Positions 51,704 to 60,868 of a stretch of 64,000 nucleotides of DNA are shown one piece after another. Source of the DNA: Amycolatopsis nalaikhensis (GTDB lineage: Bacteria > Actinomycetota > Actinomycetes > Mycobacteriales > Pseudonocardiaceae). The stretch is taken from assembly GCF_030264295.1 (NCBI RefSeq), contig NZ_CP127173.1, positions 4,347,501 to 4,411,500 on the forward strand, written 5' to 3'. Each line of letters begins with the position of its first letter. Within the stretch, counting starts at the first letter, position 1. Both the position numbers and the translations under genes were made by a program. The notes under the pieces are model-generated. The model did no database searches and had not been told where the DNA came from. It saw only the letters and a list, made by a program, of their open reading frames with translations.

Positions 51704-52503
51704 ACGCGGACGACGGTTGCACGGTGCGCCGGCTGACCCCGGACGACACCGACGAGATCTACGAGCTCATCACGTTCGACGGCTTGAGCGCGGCGCGGCT
51801 GGCGGCGGAACTCGCCGCCGGCGACGACTACCACTGGGTGGGTCTGGTCGACCCGGCCGGACGGTTGCGCGGTGTCCACCGGAGCCTGCGGTGGGGCAGC
51901 CACCTGATGCTGAAGGGGGTGTTCGTCGAGAAGTCCGTCCGCGGGTCTGGCGCCGTGTTGCGACTGGCCTTCGCCTTGCGCGAGCTGGCTCGCGACGCGG
52001 GGTGCGCCGGGATCGCCGCGTGGATCGAACCGTCCAAACCGGAGGCCGCGTTGGCGCGCGTGCTGCGGTTGCGCGCGGAGGGCTCGCTGCTGCACCGGTT
52101 CGAGGTCCGGTTCGCCGACGACGGCGGACGTGGTGCCGGTGCCGGATCCCCGCGGAACTCCGGCGTGCTCACCCGGCAGGCCGTGGGGGCCGCTCCGGGC
52201 GCGCCTCTGGTGGGCGACCTGCTCCGCACCGACGGGGCGGGCGGGATCGTGGCCCACTGGGTGATCGACGGACGGCGTGCCGTGTTGAGCGGGTGTCCTG
52301 TATGGACGGTCGGCCTGCTCGACCGGGTGGTTTCCGCCGTGCGGGACCAGGTAGGGGACGTCGACGCCGTGGAGTTCCCCTTGCCCGCCGGTGATCTGGC
52401 GGCCGCGCTGGTGCTGACGGGGACCGGGGCCCGGCGGCTGAGCCGGACGCCGATCCGGCTCGGCCGGTGCGATTTCCCGGTGAGGAGGCCGGTCCCGTGT
52501 TGA
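51700..52503 (+). CDS. GNAT-like acetyltransferase, two-lobed
   Basis: 267 residues from GTG overlapping the previous stop. The first half shows a GNAT pattern (YHWVGLVDPAGRLRGVHRSL, LKGVFVEKSVRGSGAVLRLAFALRELARDAG with the acetyl-CoA loop). The second half looks like a diverged repeat of the fold (GIVAHWVIDGRRAVLSG). It may acetylate or aminoacylate a pathway intermediate. It overlaps the esterase gene by seven bases. Confidence 0.7.
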   Translation: MNADDGCTVRRLTPDDTDEIYELITFDGLSAARLAAELAAGDDYHWVGLVDPAGRLRGVHRSLRWGSHLMLKGVFVEKSVRGSGAVLRLAFALRELARDAGCAGIAAWIEPSKPEAALARVLRLRAEGSLLHRFEVRFADDGGRGAGAGSPRNSGVLTRQAVGAAPGAPLVGDLLRTDGAGGIVAHWVIDGRRAVLSGCPVWTVGLLDRVVSAVRDQVGDVDAVEFPLPAGDLAAALVLTGTGARRLSRTPIRLGRCDFPVRRPVPC

Positions 52504-53813
52504 GTCCCCGCGAAGCCCGGGCGCTGTGCTCCGGCACCGATGTCGAATCGACCTTGCGCGTCCTCCGCCGGGAACACATCGACGCCGGGGCGCTGAGGAA
52601 GCTCTTGGCCCAGCGCGAAGACGACGGCGAAGGGCCACGGCCGACCGTGGCCGAACTGGTCGACGAGCACGGCCGGACCAGTGAGGCGGCGGTCCACGTC
52701 CCGGCCGGGGTGCCGCGCGGACGCCTCGGAGCCCTGGTGGTCCTGCACGGCGCCGGCGGCTCCGGTCCCCAGGTGCTGCCACACTTCACGGCGCTCGGGG
52801 ACCGCGTCGGAGCTGCCGTGATCTGCCCGACGGCCCAGGTGCCACCGCGCCCCGCGAACGGCCTGGACCTGGCAGGCCCCTTCGGCAAGCGGTTCGCCCG
52901 GCCGAGCTGGGACCTCCGCGGCGGAGACCTGCCGCTGGCCGCGTTGCGCTGGGCCCGGTCCGTCCTGGACGTCGATCCCGATCGCTGCTTCGTCGCCGGC
53001 GTGTCGATGGGCGGCTTGGCGACGTGGAACCTCGGCATGCGGTTCTGGCCGCGGTTCGCCGGCGCGGTTCCGCTGAACGGCGCCCTGTCGATGTGGGAGG
53101 TGTTCGGGACCGACCGGCGCAGCCGCACGCTGCTGCCCAACCTGCGCGCGCTGCCCGTGTTCGCCGTCCACGGGAGCGAGGACGAGCAGATCCCGGCGCG
53201 GTTCGACCGCCAGTCCGTGGCCACGCTTCGCGAACTGGGCCACCACGACGTCGAGTACGTCGAGGTCGCCGACGGCCAGCACGGCCTGGAGACGCTGGGG
53301 ATGGGCCCCGGCACCCCGCTGCACCGGCGGCTGGCGCAGTGGCTGGCGGCGCGACGGCGTGCCACCTGCCCAGTCGCGATCCGGCACCGGGCGGACGAGG
53401 ACCGCCACGGCCGGGCGCACTGGGTCCAGGCGAGCGGGATCAGCCCGCGGGCGGCCGCGGAGGTCCGGGCCCATCGGAAGGGGCCCGGCCACGTCGTCAT
53501 TGACGTCGAGCACGCCACGAGCGTGACGCTGCACCTGAGCAGCGCGTGGGTTTCCCCGGGCGAGACCTTGCGGGTTTCCGTCAACGGCGAGACGTCGGCG
53601 GTCCGGTTCGAGCCGGATCTCGAGACCACCGTCGCCTCGTTCCGCGAAACGGCGGACCCGGATTCGACGGCCGAGCAGGTGGCCTCCTTCGAGGTGCCAC
53701 CCGACACAGAAACGAGGGACGATGCCGCTCACCCGATCCGAGATCCGCGAGATGCTGCTCGCCAGGGGCACCGAACAGGAGGAGATCTTCGCGCGGGCAC
53801 GGCAGGCCCGTGA
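52497..53813 (+). CDS. Alpha/beta-hydrolase, esterase or dienelactone-hydrolase-like
   Basis: 438 residues from GTG, eight bases after GAGGAGG. The hydrolase core has GALVVLHGAGGSGPQ (oxyanion hole), the nucleophile in FVAGVSMGGLATWNLG, the acid region VFAVHGSEDEQIP and the His in ADGQHGLE. A beta-rich C-terminal domain of about 110 residues follows. The frame runs 92 bases into the next gene, and the last ~30 residues look like out-of-frame sequence. It may release or cleave a pathway product. Confidence 0.8.
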   Translation: MLSPREARALCSGTDVESTLRVLRREHIDAGALRKLLAQREDDGEGPRPTVAELVDEHGRTSEAAVHVPAGVPRGRLGALVVLHGAGGSGPQVLPHFTALGDRVGAAVICPTAQVPPRPANGLDLAGPFGKRFARPSWDLRGGDLPLAALRWARSVLDVDPDRCFVAGVSMGGLATWNLGMRFWPRFAGAVPLNGALSMWEVFGTDRRSRTLLPNLRALPVFAVHGSEDEQIPARFDRQSVATLRELGHHDVEYVEVADGQHGLETLGMGPGTPLHRRLAQWLAARRRATCPVAIRHRADEDRHGRAHWVQASGISPRAAAEVRAHRKGPGHVVIDVEHATSVTLHLSSAWVSPGETLRVSVNGETSAVRFEPDLETTVASFRETADPDSTAEQVASFEVPPDTETRDDAAHPIRDPRDAARQGHRTGGDLRAGTAGP

Positions 53814-54723
53814 AGAGTGCTTCGGGTCCACGGTCGTGCTCCGCGGCGTCGTCGAGGTCACGAACGTGTGCCGCGTGAACTGCGACTACTGCCCGATGCG
53901 CCGGGACAACACGCGCGGCAACGACCGGTACTTCATGAGCGCCGAGGAGATCGTGAGCCGAGCCACGCGGATCAAGGACGCGGGCATCGACGTCATCCTC
54001 CTGCAAGGCGGGGAGACACCGCGGGAGCTGTCGGCGGTCGAAGAAGCCATCCCGCGGATCAGGGAGCTCTTCGACGACCGCGTCGAGATCCTGCTGAACC
54101 TGGGCAACATGCGGAAAGCGCAGTACGCGCGGCTGCGCGAGACCGGGGCGACCAGCTACATCCTCAAGCACGAGACGAGCGATCCCGCGCTGCACCGGAA
54201 GCTGCGGCACGAAAGCCTCGAAGAGCGGCTGCGGTGCATGCGCGACCTCCTCGACCTCGGCTACAAGGTCGGGACCGGGCTCATCTCCGACCTTCCCGGG
54301 CAGAGCCTCGAGAGCGTGGTGGACGACATCGAGCTGGCGGGCGAGATCGGCGTCCACATGTGCAGCGTGAGCCCGTTCGTGCCCGCCCCGGACACCCCGC
54401 TGCAGCTCGGGGCGCCGGGCTCCGTCGACCTGGCGCTCAACGTGCTGGCCTGCCTGCGGATCAGCTACCCCGGACTGCTCATCCCTTCGGTGAGCGCACT
54501 CGAGAAGACCAGCGCGGGCGGGCAGTCACGCGGGCTCGCGGCCGGCGCCAACGTCATGACGGTGAACTTCACCGGCGACTCCGACCGGCACCGCTACCTG
54601 ATCTACGGCAAGGACCGGTTCGTGGTGAAGATGCGGCACGTCGAGGAACTCGTCCGCGCGGCGGACCTGCGTGTCCGCGGGTCGGTGTTCCTGGACGAGG
54701 AGGCACCGGTGGTGTCGCGATGA
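53722..54723 (+). CDS. Radical SAM enzyme, BioB/HydE/PylB-like
   Basis: 333 residues. The cluster motif CRVNCDYCPMRRDN (CxxxCxxC) lies near residue 51 and is followed by the YFMSAEEIVSRATRIKDAGIDVILLQGGE stretch typical of the biotin synthase/HydE/PylB group. LKHETSDPALHRKLR and SDLPGQSLESVVDDI also fit, and the C-terminus keeps NVMTVNFTGD. This group performs radical rearrangements or sulfur/methyl chemistry on small molecules. The ATG lies inside the end of the esterase frame. The end overlaps the ligase gene (ATGA). Confidence 0.87.
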   Translation: MPLTRSEIREMLLARGTEQEEIFARARQAREECFGSTVVLRGVVEVTNVCRVNCDYCPMRRDNTRGNDRYFMSAEEIVSRATRIKDAGIDVILLQGGETPRELSAVEEAIPRIRELFDDRVEILLNLGNMRKAQYARLRETGATSYILKHETSDPALHRKLRHESLEERLRCMRDLLDLGYKVGTGLISDLPGQSLESVVDDIELAGEIGVHMCSVSPFVPAPDTPLQLGAPGSVDLALNVLACLRISYPGLLIPSVSALEKTSAGGQSRGLAAGANVMTVNFTGDSDRHRYLIYGKDRFVVKMRHVEELVRAADLRVRGSVFLDEEAPVVSR

Positions 54724-56037
54724 CCGGTGAACGCCAAGAGCTGGCGGCGTTGCTCCTCGCGCAGGGTGCGGGGATCGACGGCGTGCCGCTCGTGGAGGGC
54801 GAATCCCGCCTCGAGGCGGTCGGCCGCGGGCTGGCCGGGGCGGGTGTCCGGCCCGGCGATCCGGTCGTGCTCGCGGGCTTGCGGGGCCGCGACCTGCTGC
54901 TGGCGGCCGTCGCGGCGTGGCGGCTGGACGCGGTCCCGGCGCCGGTGCCGACGACCTCGGGCGCACCGGCCGCGTTGGAAGGCGCCTGCCGGGTGGGGGC
55001 GGACCTGGCGGTCGCGCCGAAGCAGGCGGGCGCACCGGTCCCCGACCTGTCCGGCACGGCGGTGCTCCACCTGAGCCTCGGGCAGTGCCGGACGGCCCAA
55101 GGTGGTCAGACGCGAAGTGGGCAGCCTGGTCGTCGAGGCCGAGGGGTACCGCGTCGGACTGGCGCTGACCCCCGAGGACCGCGTGGCGGTCCCGATTCCC
55201 CTGGTCCACTCCTTGGGCTGGGGCGTCGCGATGAGCGCGCTCGTCAACGGCAGCGGCGTCGAGGTGACGCCGTTGGCCGGTGCCGGTTCGGTGGCGCGGC
55301 GGATCGACTCGGGTGCTGTCTCCGTGGTGGCGATGACCCCGCCCCTGGCCCGGCTTCTCGTCGCGACCCAGCGGCGGGGCGACGGCGGGTTGCGCACCGC
55401 CGTGGTCGGCGCGGGCCCGGTTTCCGGCGAACTCGCCGACGCGTTCCGCACGCGGTTCGGTGTCTCCCCGCTGCGCGGGTACGGGTCGTCCGAGACGGGC
55501 GGCACGTTCTGCGGGACGGAGGGGATCGGGCGGGCGCTGCCGGGGGTCGAGGTGCTCCGGCCCCAGGCCGGGGAGACCGGTGAGCTCGTCCTGCGCCTGG
55601 CGGCGCCGGTGCAGGGTTACCTGGACAGCGGGGAACCCCCGACGCACGAGTGGTGGACGGGCGACGTCGTCCGGCGTGAACCCGGCGGCATCGTGCGGTT
55701 CGTCGAGCGGATCCGCGGACCGCTGCGCCTCAACGGCCGGTTCGTCGACGTCTCGGCGATGGACGCGGACCTGCGTGCGCAGCCGGGCGTCGACGACGTC
55801 CATTTTCTCGCGGTGCCCCGGCGGTCGGCCCCCGAGAGCGAGGACTTCTTCGTCGTGGTCGCCGGGCCCGGTGCCGCCGGAGCGGACCTGGCGGACCGCG
55901 TGGAGCTCGTCGCGGCCGGAGTACCCGTCCCCCGGCTGATCCGGTGCGACCGGCTGCCCTCGACCGCGATCGGCAAACCGGACCGGGAGGCGATGATCGA
56001 ACTGGTGAGGAAGGACGACGCCGTTGCCCGACCATGA
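54720..56037 (+). pseudogene. Acyl/aminoacyl-AMP ligase (ANL superfamily), frameshifted
   Basis: The N-terminal part (to LHLSLG near 55,080) is in one frame and the remainder in the next: SAGRPKVVRREVGS is the A3 P-loop-like motif, and GYGSSETGGTFCG, WWTGDVVRR and TAIGKPDR are the A5, A7 and A10 motifs. One extra G in the GGG at about 55,080-55,082 explains the break. The gene is otherwise complete (about 438 residues) and may be functional. The carrier protein gene follows, overlapping by 14 bases, so it probably loads an acid onto that carrier. Confidence 0.82.
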
Positions 56038-56332
56038 ACTCCTCGTCGCGACGCAGCTCGCGGAAACCTTGGCGGAGCGGGGAATCCCGGCCGGCACGGC
56101 CGAAGAGATCGTCCGCAACCGCGATTGGTGCCACCAGGACTACGCGCAGTTCGGGCTGGGCTCCCTGGACTGGCTCGCCATCGCCGTGAAGGTCGAGGCG
56201 GCGACCGGTGCGGAGCTGCCGGACCACGTCCTGCTCGAACCGGAACACCGGAGCGTGAGCGGGTGGGCCGCGGCGCTGGCTTCGGTGCTCCCGACCACGC
56301 TCGTCGACAGTGAACCCAGGAGGTCGGAATGA
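56024..56332 (+). CDS. Acyl/peptidyl carrier protein
   Basis: 102 residues from TTG inside the ligase tail. The phosphopantetheine site is in QFGLGSLDWLAIAVKVE (Ser of the GxxSL motif), with preceding and following helices of a four-helix carrier fold. Together with the AMP ligase it would hold a substrate for the radical SAM and oxygenase enzymes encoded around it. Four-base overlap with the next gene. Confidence 0.82.
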   Translation: MPDHELLVATQLAETLAERGIPAGTAEEIVRNRDWCHQDYAQFGLGSLDWLAIAVKVEAATGAELPDHVLLEPEHRSVSGWAAALASVLPTTLVDSEPRRSE

Positions 56333-57046
56333 GAGTCTCCCAGCGTGGCAAGCGGTTCGTCGTCATCGACGACTTCCTCGACGAGGCCAAGCTGGCCGCG
56401 GCGCGGGACATGCTCGCCCGCCCCGGCTTCGCCGAGGTGGAGAGCGTCATTTCGCCGGAGGAGGACGGCGTCGCCTTCCGGGCGAAAGGCATCCAGTTCC
56501 GGGACGAGCTGCAGCGCCGCCGGGGTGGGGGGACGGCCCGGACACTACGAGGAGCTGGTGCGGATCGTGCACCGCGAGCGCGAGTTCTACGGCGAGTGGA
56601 GGGCCGACTGGAACCGGATCGCGTTCACCTGCTGGAAGTACCCGGCAGGCAGCCGCCTCGGCTGGCACAACGACGCCGGCCTCGGCAGGCGCGGCGAGTT
56701 CATCCTGTTTCTGCACGAGTCCTGGCGTCCGTCGTGGGGTGGCGAGCTGATGCTGCTCGACGTCGACCCGGAGGAACTGACCGGTGTCGAAGCCGGGAGC
56801 GGGACGCCGGTGGCGCGGATGGAGGCGTTCCTCGACGCCTGCCCGGTCAGCCCGGTCGCGATCGCGCCGAAGCCGAACCGGCTGGTCTTGGTGAAGGCGG
56901 AGACGGTCCACCAGATCCACCGCGTCGACGAGACCGCGGGTGACGCGCTGCGGTGCACGCTCACGGGTTTCGTTTCGCAAGACGTCCGTGACCCGAACGC
57001 GCCCAGCGCACGAGAAAGGATGGCGGAAGCTCTTGGGGTTCTCTGA
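56329..57046 (+). pseudogene. 2OG-Fe(II) oxygenase, prolyl-4-hydroxylase-like, frameshifted
   Basis: Frame one gives RFVVIDDFLDEAKLAAARDML and FRAKGIQFRDELQRRRGG. Frame two continues as HYEELVRIVHREREFYGEWRA, then the metal site LGWHNDAG (HxD), FILFLHESWRPSWGGEL and HQIHRVDE (distal His). Removing one G from the GGGGGG near 56,527-56,532 gives a single ~238-residue frame (RRGGGRPGHYEEL). It would hydroxylate a carrier-bound or peptide substrate. It overlaps the MFS gene. Confidence 0.82.
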
Positions 57047-58292
57047 AGGGGTGAGGAGTCGCCTGCGCGGTGCGCTGCACGGGCGGTCGGAGAAATTTCT
57101 GGCGACGGCGATGGCGGTGCTCTACCTCGGGACGGGGATTTCGTACTCGCTGCTCGCCCTGTACTGCATCCGGCACCTCGGCCTGAGTCCCGTGGCGTAC
57201 GGGGCCGGGATGAGCGTCGCCGCGGTGCTCGGGATCGCGTCCGGGCCCGTGATGGGTTCGCTGGCGGACCGGTACGACGGGCATCGGCTGTACGCCCTCC
57301 TCGTGTGGATCATGTGCGTGGCCACCGCGGCGATCATCGTCGCGCCCGGCTGGTTGGCGCTGGTCCTGTTGAGCGTGCTGACGGTCTGCGGACGCGGGAG
57401 TGCCGCCGTGATCGGGGCGTTGATCGGGCGCACGGTGCCCAAGGACCGGCGGATCGGCTACCGGGCCGTGGTCAAGTCGTTGAGCAACTCGACGATGCTG
57501 CTCGGCCTGGGGCTCGGTGCGCTCGTGCTGGCCCAGGGATCGAGGGAGGCGTTCCGGTTCGGGTTCGCCGCCGAAGCGTTGACGTTCGTCGTGGCGGGGG
57601 CGCTCGTCTGGCTGGCGATTCCCCGGGGAACCGCTGTGCCCGGTCGGGAAAAGCGGGATGAACCGGTCCGCCGGTCCCGGTTCGAGGTGCTCAAGGACGG
57701 CAGGTTCGCGGCGCTGACCGTGGTGAACGGCGTCCTGACCCTGTCCGAGTCGATGCTCACCATCGCCTTGCCGTTGTGGGTCTCCGCGCGCATGCACGCG
57801 CCGCTCTGGCTCGTGTCGGTCGCGATGGTCGTGTACACCGTCGGCATCGTGGTCCTGCAGGTGCCCGCCTCGCGCGGGGTGAAGGACGTGCGGACGTCGG
57901 TCCGCGCCGGTCGTCGCGGTGGGCTCCTCTTCGCCGCCGCGGCCTTGATGTTCCCGTTGGCGGCGTTGCCTTCCGGGCTGCCGCTGGCGTTGGGGGCGGT
58001 CGTGCTCCTGGCCCTCGCCGTGGTGGCGGGCGAGGTGTTCTACACGGCGGGGTCGTGGGGACTCGTCTACGAAATCGCGCCCGAGGAGTCCCTGGGGCAG
58101 TACCAGGGGTTCTTCAACACCGGCTTCGACCTCAGCATGATGCTCGGACCCGCCCTGTTCGCAGGGCTGGTCGCCGACCGGAGCATGGTCGGGTGGGGCG
58201 TGCTGGCGGCGGTGTTCCTGGTCGCGGCCCTCGCGATCGCGCCGCTGGGCACCCGCAGCCGGGAAGCCAGCCCGGCTGGGGCGCCGGGCTGA
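57033..58292 (+). CDS. MFS transporter
   Basis: 419 residues from TTG, which overlaps the oxygenase by 14 bases. A GTG at 57051 is an alternative. Twelve hydrophobic helices are evident, with the loop motif GSLADRYDGHRLYAL and a central charged loop (PGREKRDEPVRRSRFEVLKDG). As the last gene of the biosynthetic string it is the likely exporter of the product. Confidence 0.87.
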   Translation: MGFSEGVRSRLRGALHGRSEKFLATAMAVLYLGTGISYSLLALYCIRHLGLSPVAYGAGMSVAAVLGIASGPVMGSLADRYDGHRLYALLVWIMCVATAAIIVAPGWLALVLLSVLTVCGRGSAAVIGALIGRTVPKDRRIGYRAVVKSLSNSTMLLGLGLGALVLAQGSREAFRFGFAAEALTFVVAGALVWLAIPRGTAVPGREKRDEPVRRSRFEVLKDGRFAALTVVNGVLTLSESMLTIALPLWVSARMHAPLWLVSVAMVVYTVGIVVLQVPASRGVKDVRTSVRAGRRGGLLFAAAALMFPLAALPSGLPLALGAVVLLALAVVAGEVFYTAGSWGLVYEIAPEESLGQYQGFFNTGFDLSMMLGPALFAGLVADRSMVGWGVLAAVFLVAALAIAPLGTRSREASPAGAPG

Positions 58293-58327
58293 TCCGTATC
58301 TCGAATTCGTGCCACTGGAGGGTTGTC

Positions 58328-58672
58328 ATGTTCAAGTTCATGGTGCTCGCCGCGACGTCGACTTCCGCGATCGCGCTGACGGTGGCACCGGCGTCGGCCG
58401 ACGTCGGTTCTCACTGCCAGCAGGATGGCTATTGCCTGTTCTCGGGTACGAGCTTCACCGGAACGAAGGTCGCCGTGCCGTCCGGTTCGGGGTGCGCGCC
58501 GGTGACGGGCCTCGGCTTCGCCGTGGCGCGGTCGGCGGCACGCGGCTACGGCGACAGCAAGGTCCTCGAACTGTTCTCCGACACCCAGTGCGCGACCTCG
58601 CTGGGCGTCGTCTCCGGCGAGGTCGCGAGCACGGCGGCCCGCGCGTACCGGCTCATCTCGATTCCGGCGTGA
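58328..58672 (+). CDS. Secreted peptidase-inhibitor/beta-gamma-crystallin-like protein (I36 type)
   Basis: 114 residues. The signal peptide ends near APASA. The mature part has CQQDGYCLFSGTSFTGTKV and a second half with GCAPV and DTQCATSL, four Cys in total, resembling the Streptomyces metalloproteinase inhibitor/crystallin fold. It is secreted. It may be unrelated to the biosynthetic genes upstream. A perfect palindrome separates it from the convergent P450. Confidence 0.75.
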   Translation: MFKFMVLAATSTSAIALTVAPASADVGSHCQQDGYCLFSGTSFTGTKVAVPSGSGCAPVTGLGFAVARSAARGYGDSKVLELFSDTQCATSLGVVSGEVASTAARAYRLISIPA

Positions 58673-58678
58673 CAACCG

Positions 58679-58718
58679 GCGAACTCGTGGCGGGTGCGCG
58701 CACCCGCCACGAGTTCGC
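58679..58718. terminator. Bidirectional terminator, perfect 20-bp palindrome
   Basis: GCGAACTCGTGGCGGGTGCG (58679-58698) is followed directly by its exact complement (58699-58718). It lies between the convergent I36-type gene (stop at 58672) and the P450 gene (stop at 58725), so it can serve both. Confidence 0.85.
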
Positions 58719-58724
58719 GGCTCG

Positions 58725-59945
58725 CTAGCCGTGGACCGTCACCGGGAACTTCGACGGGCCCCGCAGGTTGATCCGGCCGTTCCACTCCAGATCTCCCGCA
58801 AAACCCAGCTTCGGGAACCGCTGGACCAACCGGCTCACCGCGACCTGACCCTCCAGCCGCGCCAAAGCCGCCCCCAGACAATGGTGCGGCCCCGCCCCGA
58901 ACGACACCTGGCTCCGCGCCTCCGGGCGGTCCAAGCGCAACGCATCCGCGTCCGGGCCGAAGAACCTCTCATCACGGTTGGCCGACGCCAAACACGCCAG
59001 CACGAACGTCCCCGCGGGGATCTCCTTGCCCGCCAGCTCATACGGCGACGTCGTGATCCGGCGGGTCTGCTGGACCGGGGAGTCGTACCTCAAGAACTCC
59101 TCCACCGCGTTCGCCGCCAGGTCCGGCTGCGCGCGCAGCAGCTGCCACTGCGAGGGGTTGCGCAACAACGCGTTCACCCCGTTGGCGATCAGGTTCACCG
59201 TCGTCTCGTGGCCGGCCACGTACAACAACACCACCTGGGCCACCAGCTCGTCGCCGTCCAGGACTTGGCCCTCGTGCTCTGCCTCGATCAGGGCCGTCAG
59301 CAGGTCCTCGGCCGGGTTCTTGCGCTTCCACTCGATCACCTCGCGGGTGATCGACGTCAGCTCCGCGTCCGCCGCCATGATCGCTCGGGCCGTTTCCTCG
59401 TCCGCCACGATCTCCAGTGACCTCACCAGGGTTCCGCTCAGCTCGCGGATTCGCGTGTGGTCGGTCGGGGGCATGCCCAGCATCTCCGAGATCACCGCGA
59501 ACGGCAGCGGGAACGCCAGCTCCTCCACCAGGTCCGACGGCCCCTTGTCCGCCATCCGGTCCAGTGCCTCGTCCACCAGCCGGACGATCTTCGGCTCCAG
59601 CGCCGCCACCGCGCGGCGCGTGAACACCTTCGTCACCAATGACCGCAGGCGCGTGTGGTCGGGCGGGTCGCGGTCGAGCATCGACAAGTTCAACGCCCCC
59701 GCGTTGCCCTCCTCGCCGAAGTACTCGACCTGCTGGCTGAACGGCCCCGGTGCCAGGTTGCCCACCTCGACCGACAACCCCGCCTTCAGCACCTTCGAGA
59801 CGTCCTCGAACCGGGACACGAACCAGAACCCCAGCGGGTGCTCCTGCACCGGGTCCTCGTCGCGCAGCATCTTGTAGTGCGGGTACGGGTCTTCGAAGAA
59901 CCCGGGCGTGAACGGGTTGAACAGCCGCTCTTCGACGTTGGTCAT
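58725..59945 (-). CDS. Cytochrome P450
   Basis: 406 residues, the normal bacterial length. The I-helix oxygen-activation motif is AGHETTVNLI, the Cys-ligand heme loop is SFGAGPHHCLGAALARLE, and the ExxR helix region lies around NAVEEFLRYDSPVQQ. It belongs to the CYP105/107-like soluble class and needs separate ferredoxin partners, none of which are adjacent. It is divergent from a TetR gene and shares an operator with it. Confidence 0.94.
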   Translation of the reverse strand: MTNVEERLFNPFTPGFFEDPYPHYKMLRDEDPVQEHPLGFWFVSRFEDVSKVLKAGLSVEVGNLAPGPFSQQVEYFGEEGNAGALNLSMLDRDPPDHTRLRSLVTKVFTRRAVAALEPKIVRLVDEALDRMADKGPSDLVEELAFPLPFAVISEMLGMPPTDHTRIRELSGTLVRSLEIVADEETARAIMAADAELTSITREVIEWKRKNPAEDLLTALIEAEHEGQVLDGDELVAQVVLLYVAGHETTVNLIANGVNALLRNPSQWQLLRAQPDLAANAVEEFLRYDSPVQQTRRITTSPYELAGKEIPAGTFVLACLASANRDERFFGPDADALRLDRPEARSQVSFGAGPHHCLGAALARLEGQVAVSRLVQRFPKLGFAGDLEWNGRINLRGPSKFPVTVHG

Positions 59946-59975
59946 GGCCTACCCCCAGACATGCACCGCGTTGGT

Positions 59976-59994
59976 GACATACGCAGTGTATGTC
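59976..59994. promoter_or_regulatory. TetR operator between P450 and tetR
   Basis: GACATAC (59976-59982) and GTATGTC (59988-59994) form a 7-bp inverted repeat with a five-base spacer in the 62-base divergent region. The size and place are typical of a TetR operator controlling both genes. Confidence 0.75.
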
Positions 59995-60007
59995 CTATGC
60001 TTGGCGC

Positions 60008-60619
60008 ATGTCGACCGTCAAGAGCCGGCGGGAGCAGTACTCCGAGGCCACGCGCGCCGCCCTGCTGGCCGCGGCCACCCGCCGGTTCGCCGAGCACGGT
60101 TTCGCCGGCGCCGCGCTGGAAGACATCGCCGCCGACATCCAGGCCACGCGCGGGGCGATCTACCACCACTTCGCCGGCAAGAGCGCGTTGTTCGAAGCCG
60201 TGTTCCAGCAGCTCGAAACCGAGGCGATGGAACTGTCCGCGGCCGCGGCGGCGCGGGCCGAAGCCCCCTGGCCCGCCGCGATCGCCGCGCTCGACGTGTT
60301 CCTCGACCGGTGCTGCGACCCCGTTTACGGCCGGATCGTCTGGCAGGAAGCGCCGATCGCTTTGGGCTGGCTGCGCTGGCAGGCGGCCGAGGAGCAGTTC
60401 GCGTACGGCCTGGTCGAGCAGCTGATCAAGGCAATGATGGACGGTGGTGACATCGAGCCGCAGCCGCTGGAAACCACGACACGCCTGGTGTTCGGCATGC
60501 TCGGCACCGCGGGCATGGCGCTCGCCGAAGCGTCCGATGTGGACAAACCGCGGCTGAAGGCGGAGTACGCGGCGGTCATCGGCCGGATGGCTTCGGGGCT
60601 GGGTCCGCGCGTCTCCTGA
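60008..60619 (+). CDS. TetR/AcrR family transcriptional regulator
   Basis: 203 residues from ATG 60008. An upstream ATG at 59990 would lie within the operator and is less likely. The N-terminal HTH is RRFAEHGFAGAALEDIAADIQATRGAIYHHFAGK. The C-terminal ligand domain has WQEAPIALGWLRWQAAEEQ. It probably represses the divergent P450 gene and itself, and is released by the P450 substrate or a related compound. Confidence 0.88.
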   Translation: MSTVKSRREQYSEATRAALLAAATRRFAEHGFAGAALEDIAADIQATRGAIYHHFAGKSALFEAVFQQLETEAMELSAAAAARAEAPWPAAIAALDVFLDRCCDPVYGRIVWQEAPIALGWLRWQAAEEQFAYGLVEQLIKAMMDGGDIEPQPLETTTRLVFGMLGTAGMALAEASDVDKPRLKAEYAAVIGRMASGLGPRVS

Positions 60620-60698
60620 ACTTCTGCCGAACGTGCGCGCGAACCCCGGACAAATTGTCACCGGTGTGCTAGTTCCGGGCCGCATTCTTCGGCGTTTT

Positions 60699-60724
60699 TG
60701 CCCCCATTCGTGTTTAGGGGGGCA
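60699..60724 (+). terminator. Hairpin after tetR
   Basis: TGCCCCC (60699-60705) pairs with GGGGGCA ending at 60724 around an 11-12-base loop, 80 bases after the tetR stop. Confidence 0.6.
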
Positions 60725-60868
60725 CCCTCAGTAGCACTTGTGGAGTCTGTGTAAGCTTCGGTCTCGCTTGACCGGGTGATCACTCACCCGAATCAGTGGC
60801 CGTCGTGATCGGGGATTCGGGATCTCACGCGGCCCTAACGTCGCGGTTCGGGCTCGGATAGGAGATTT

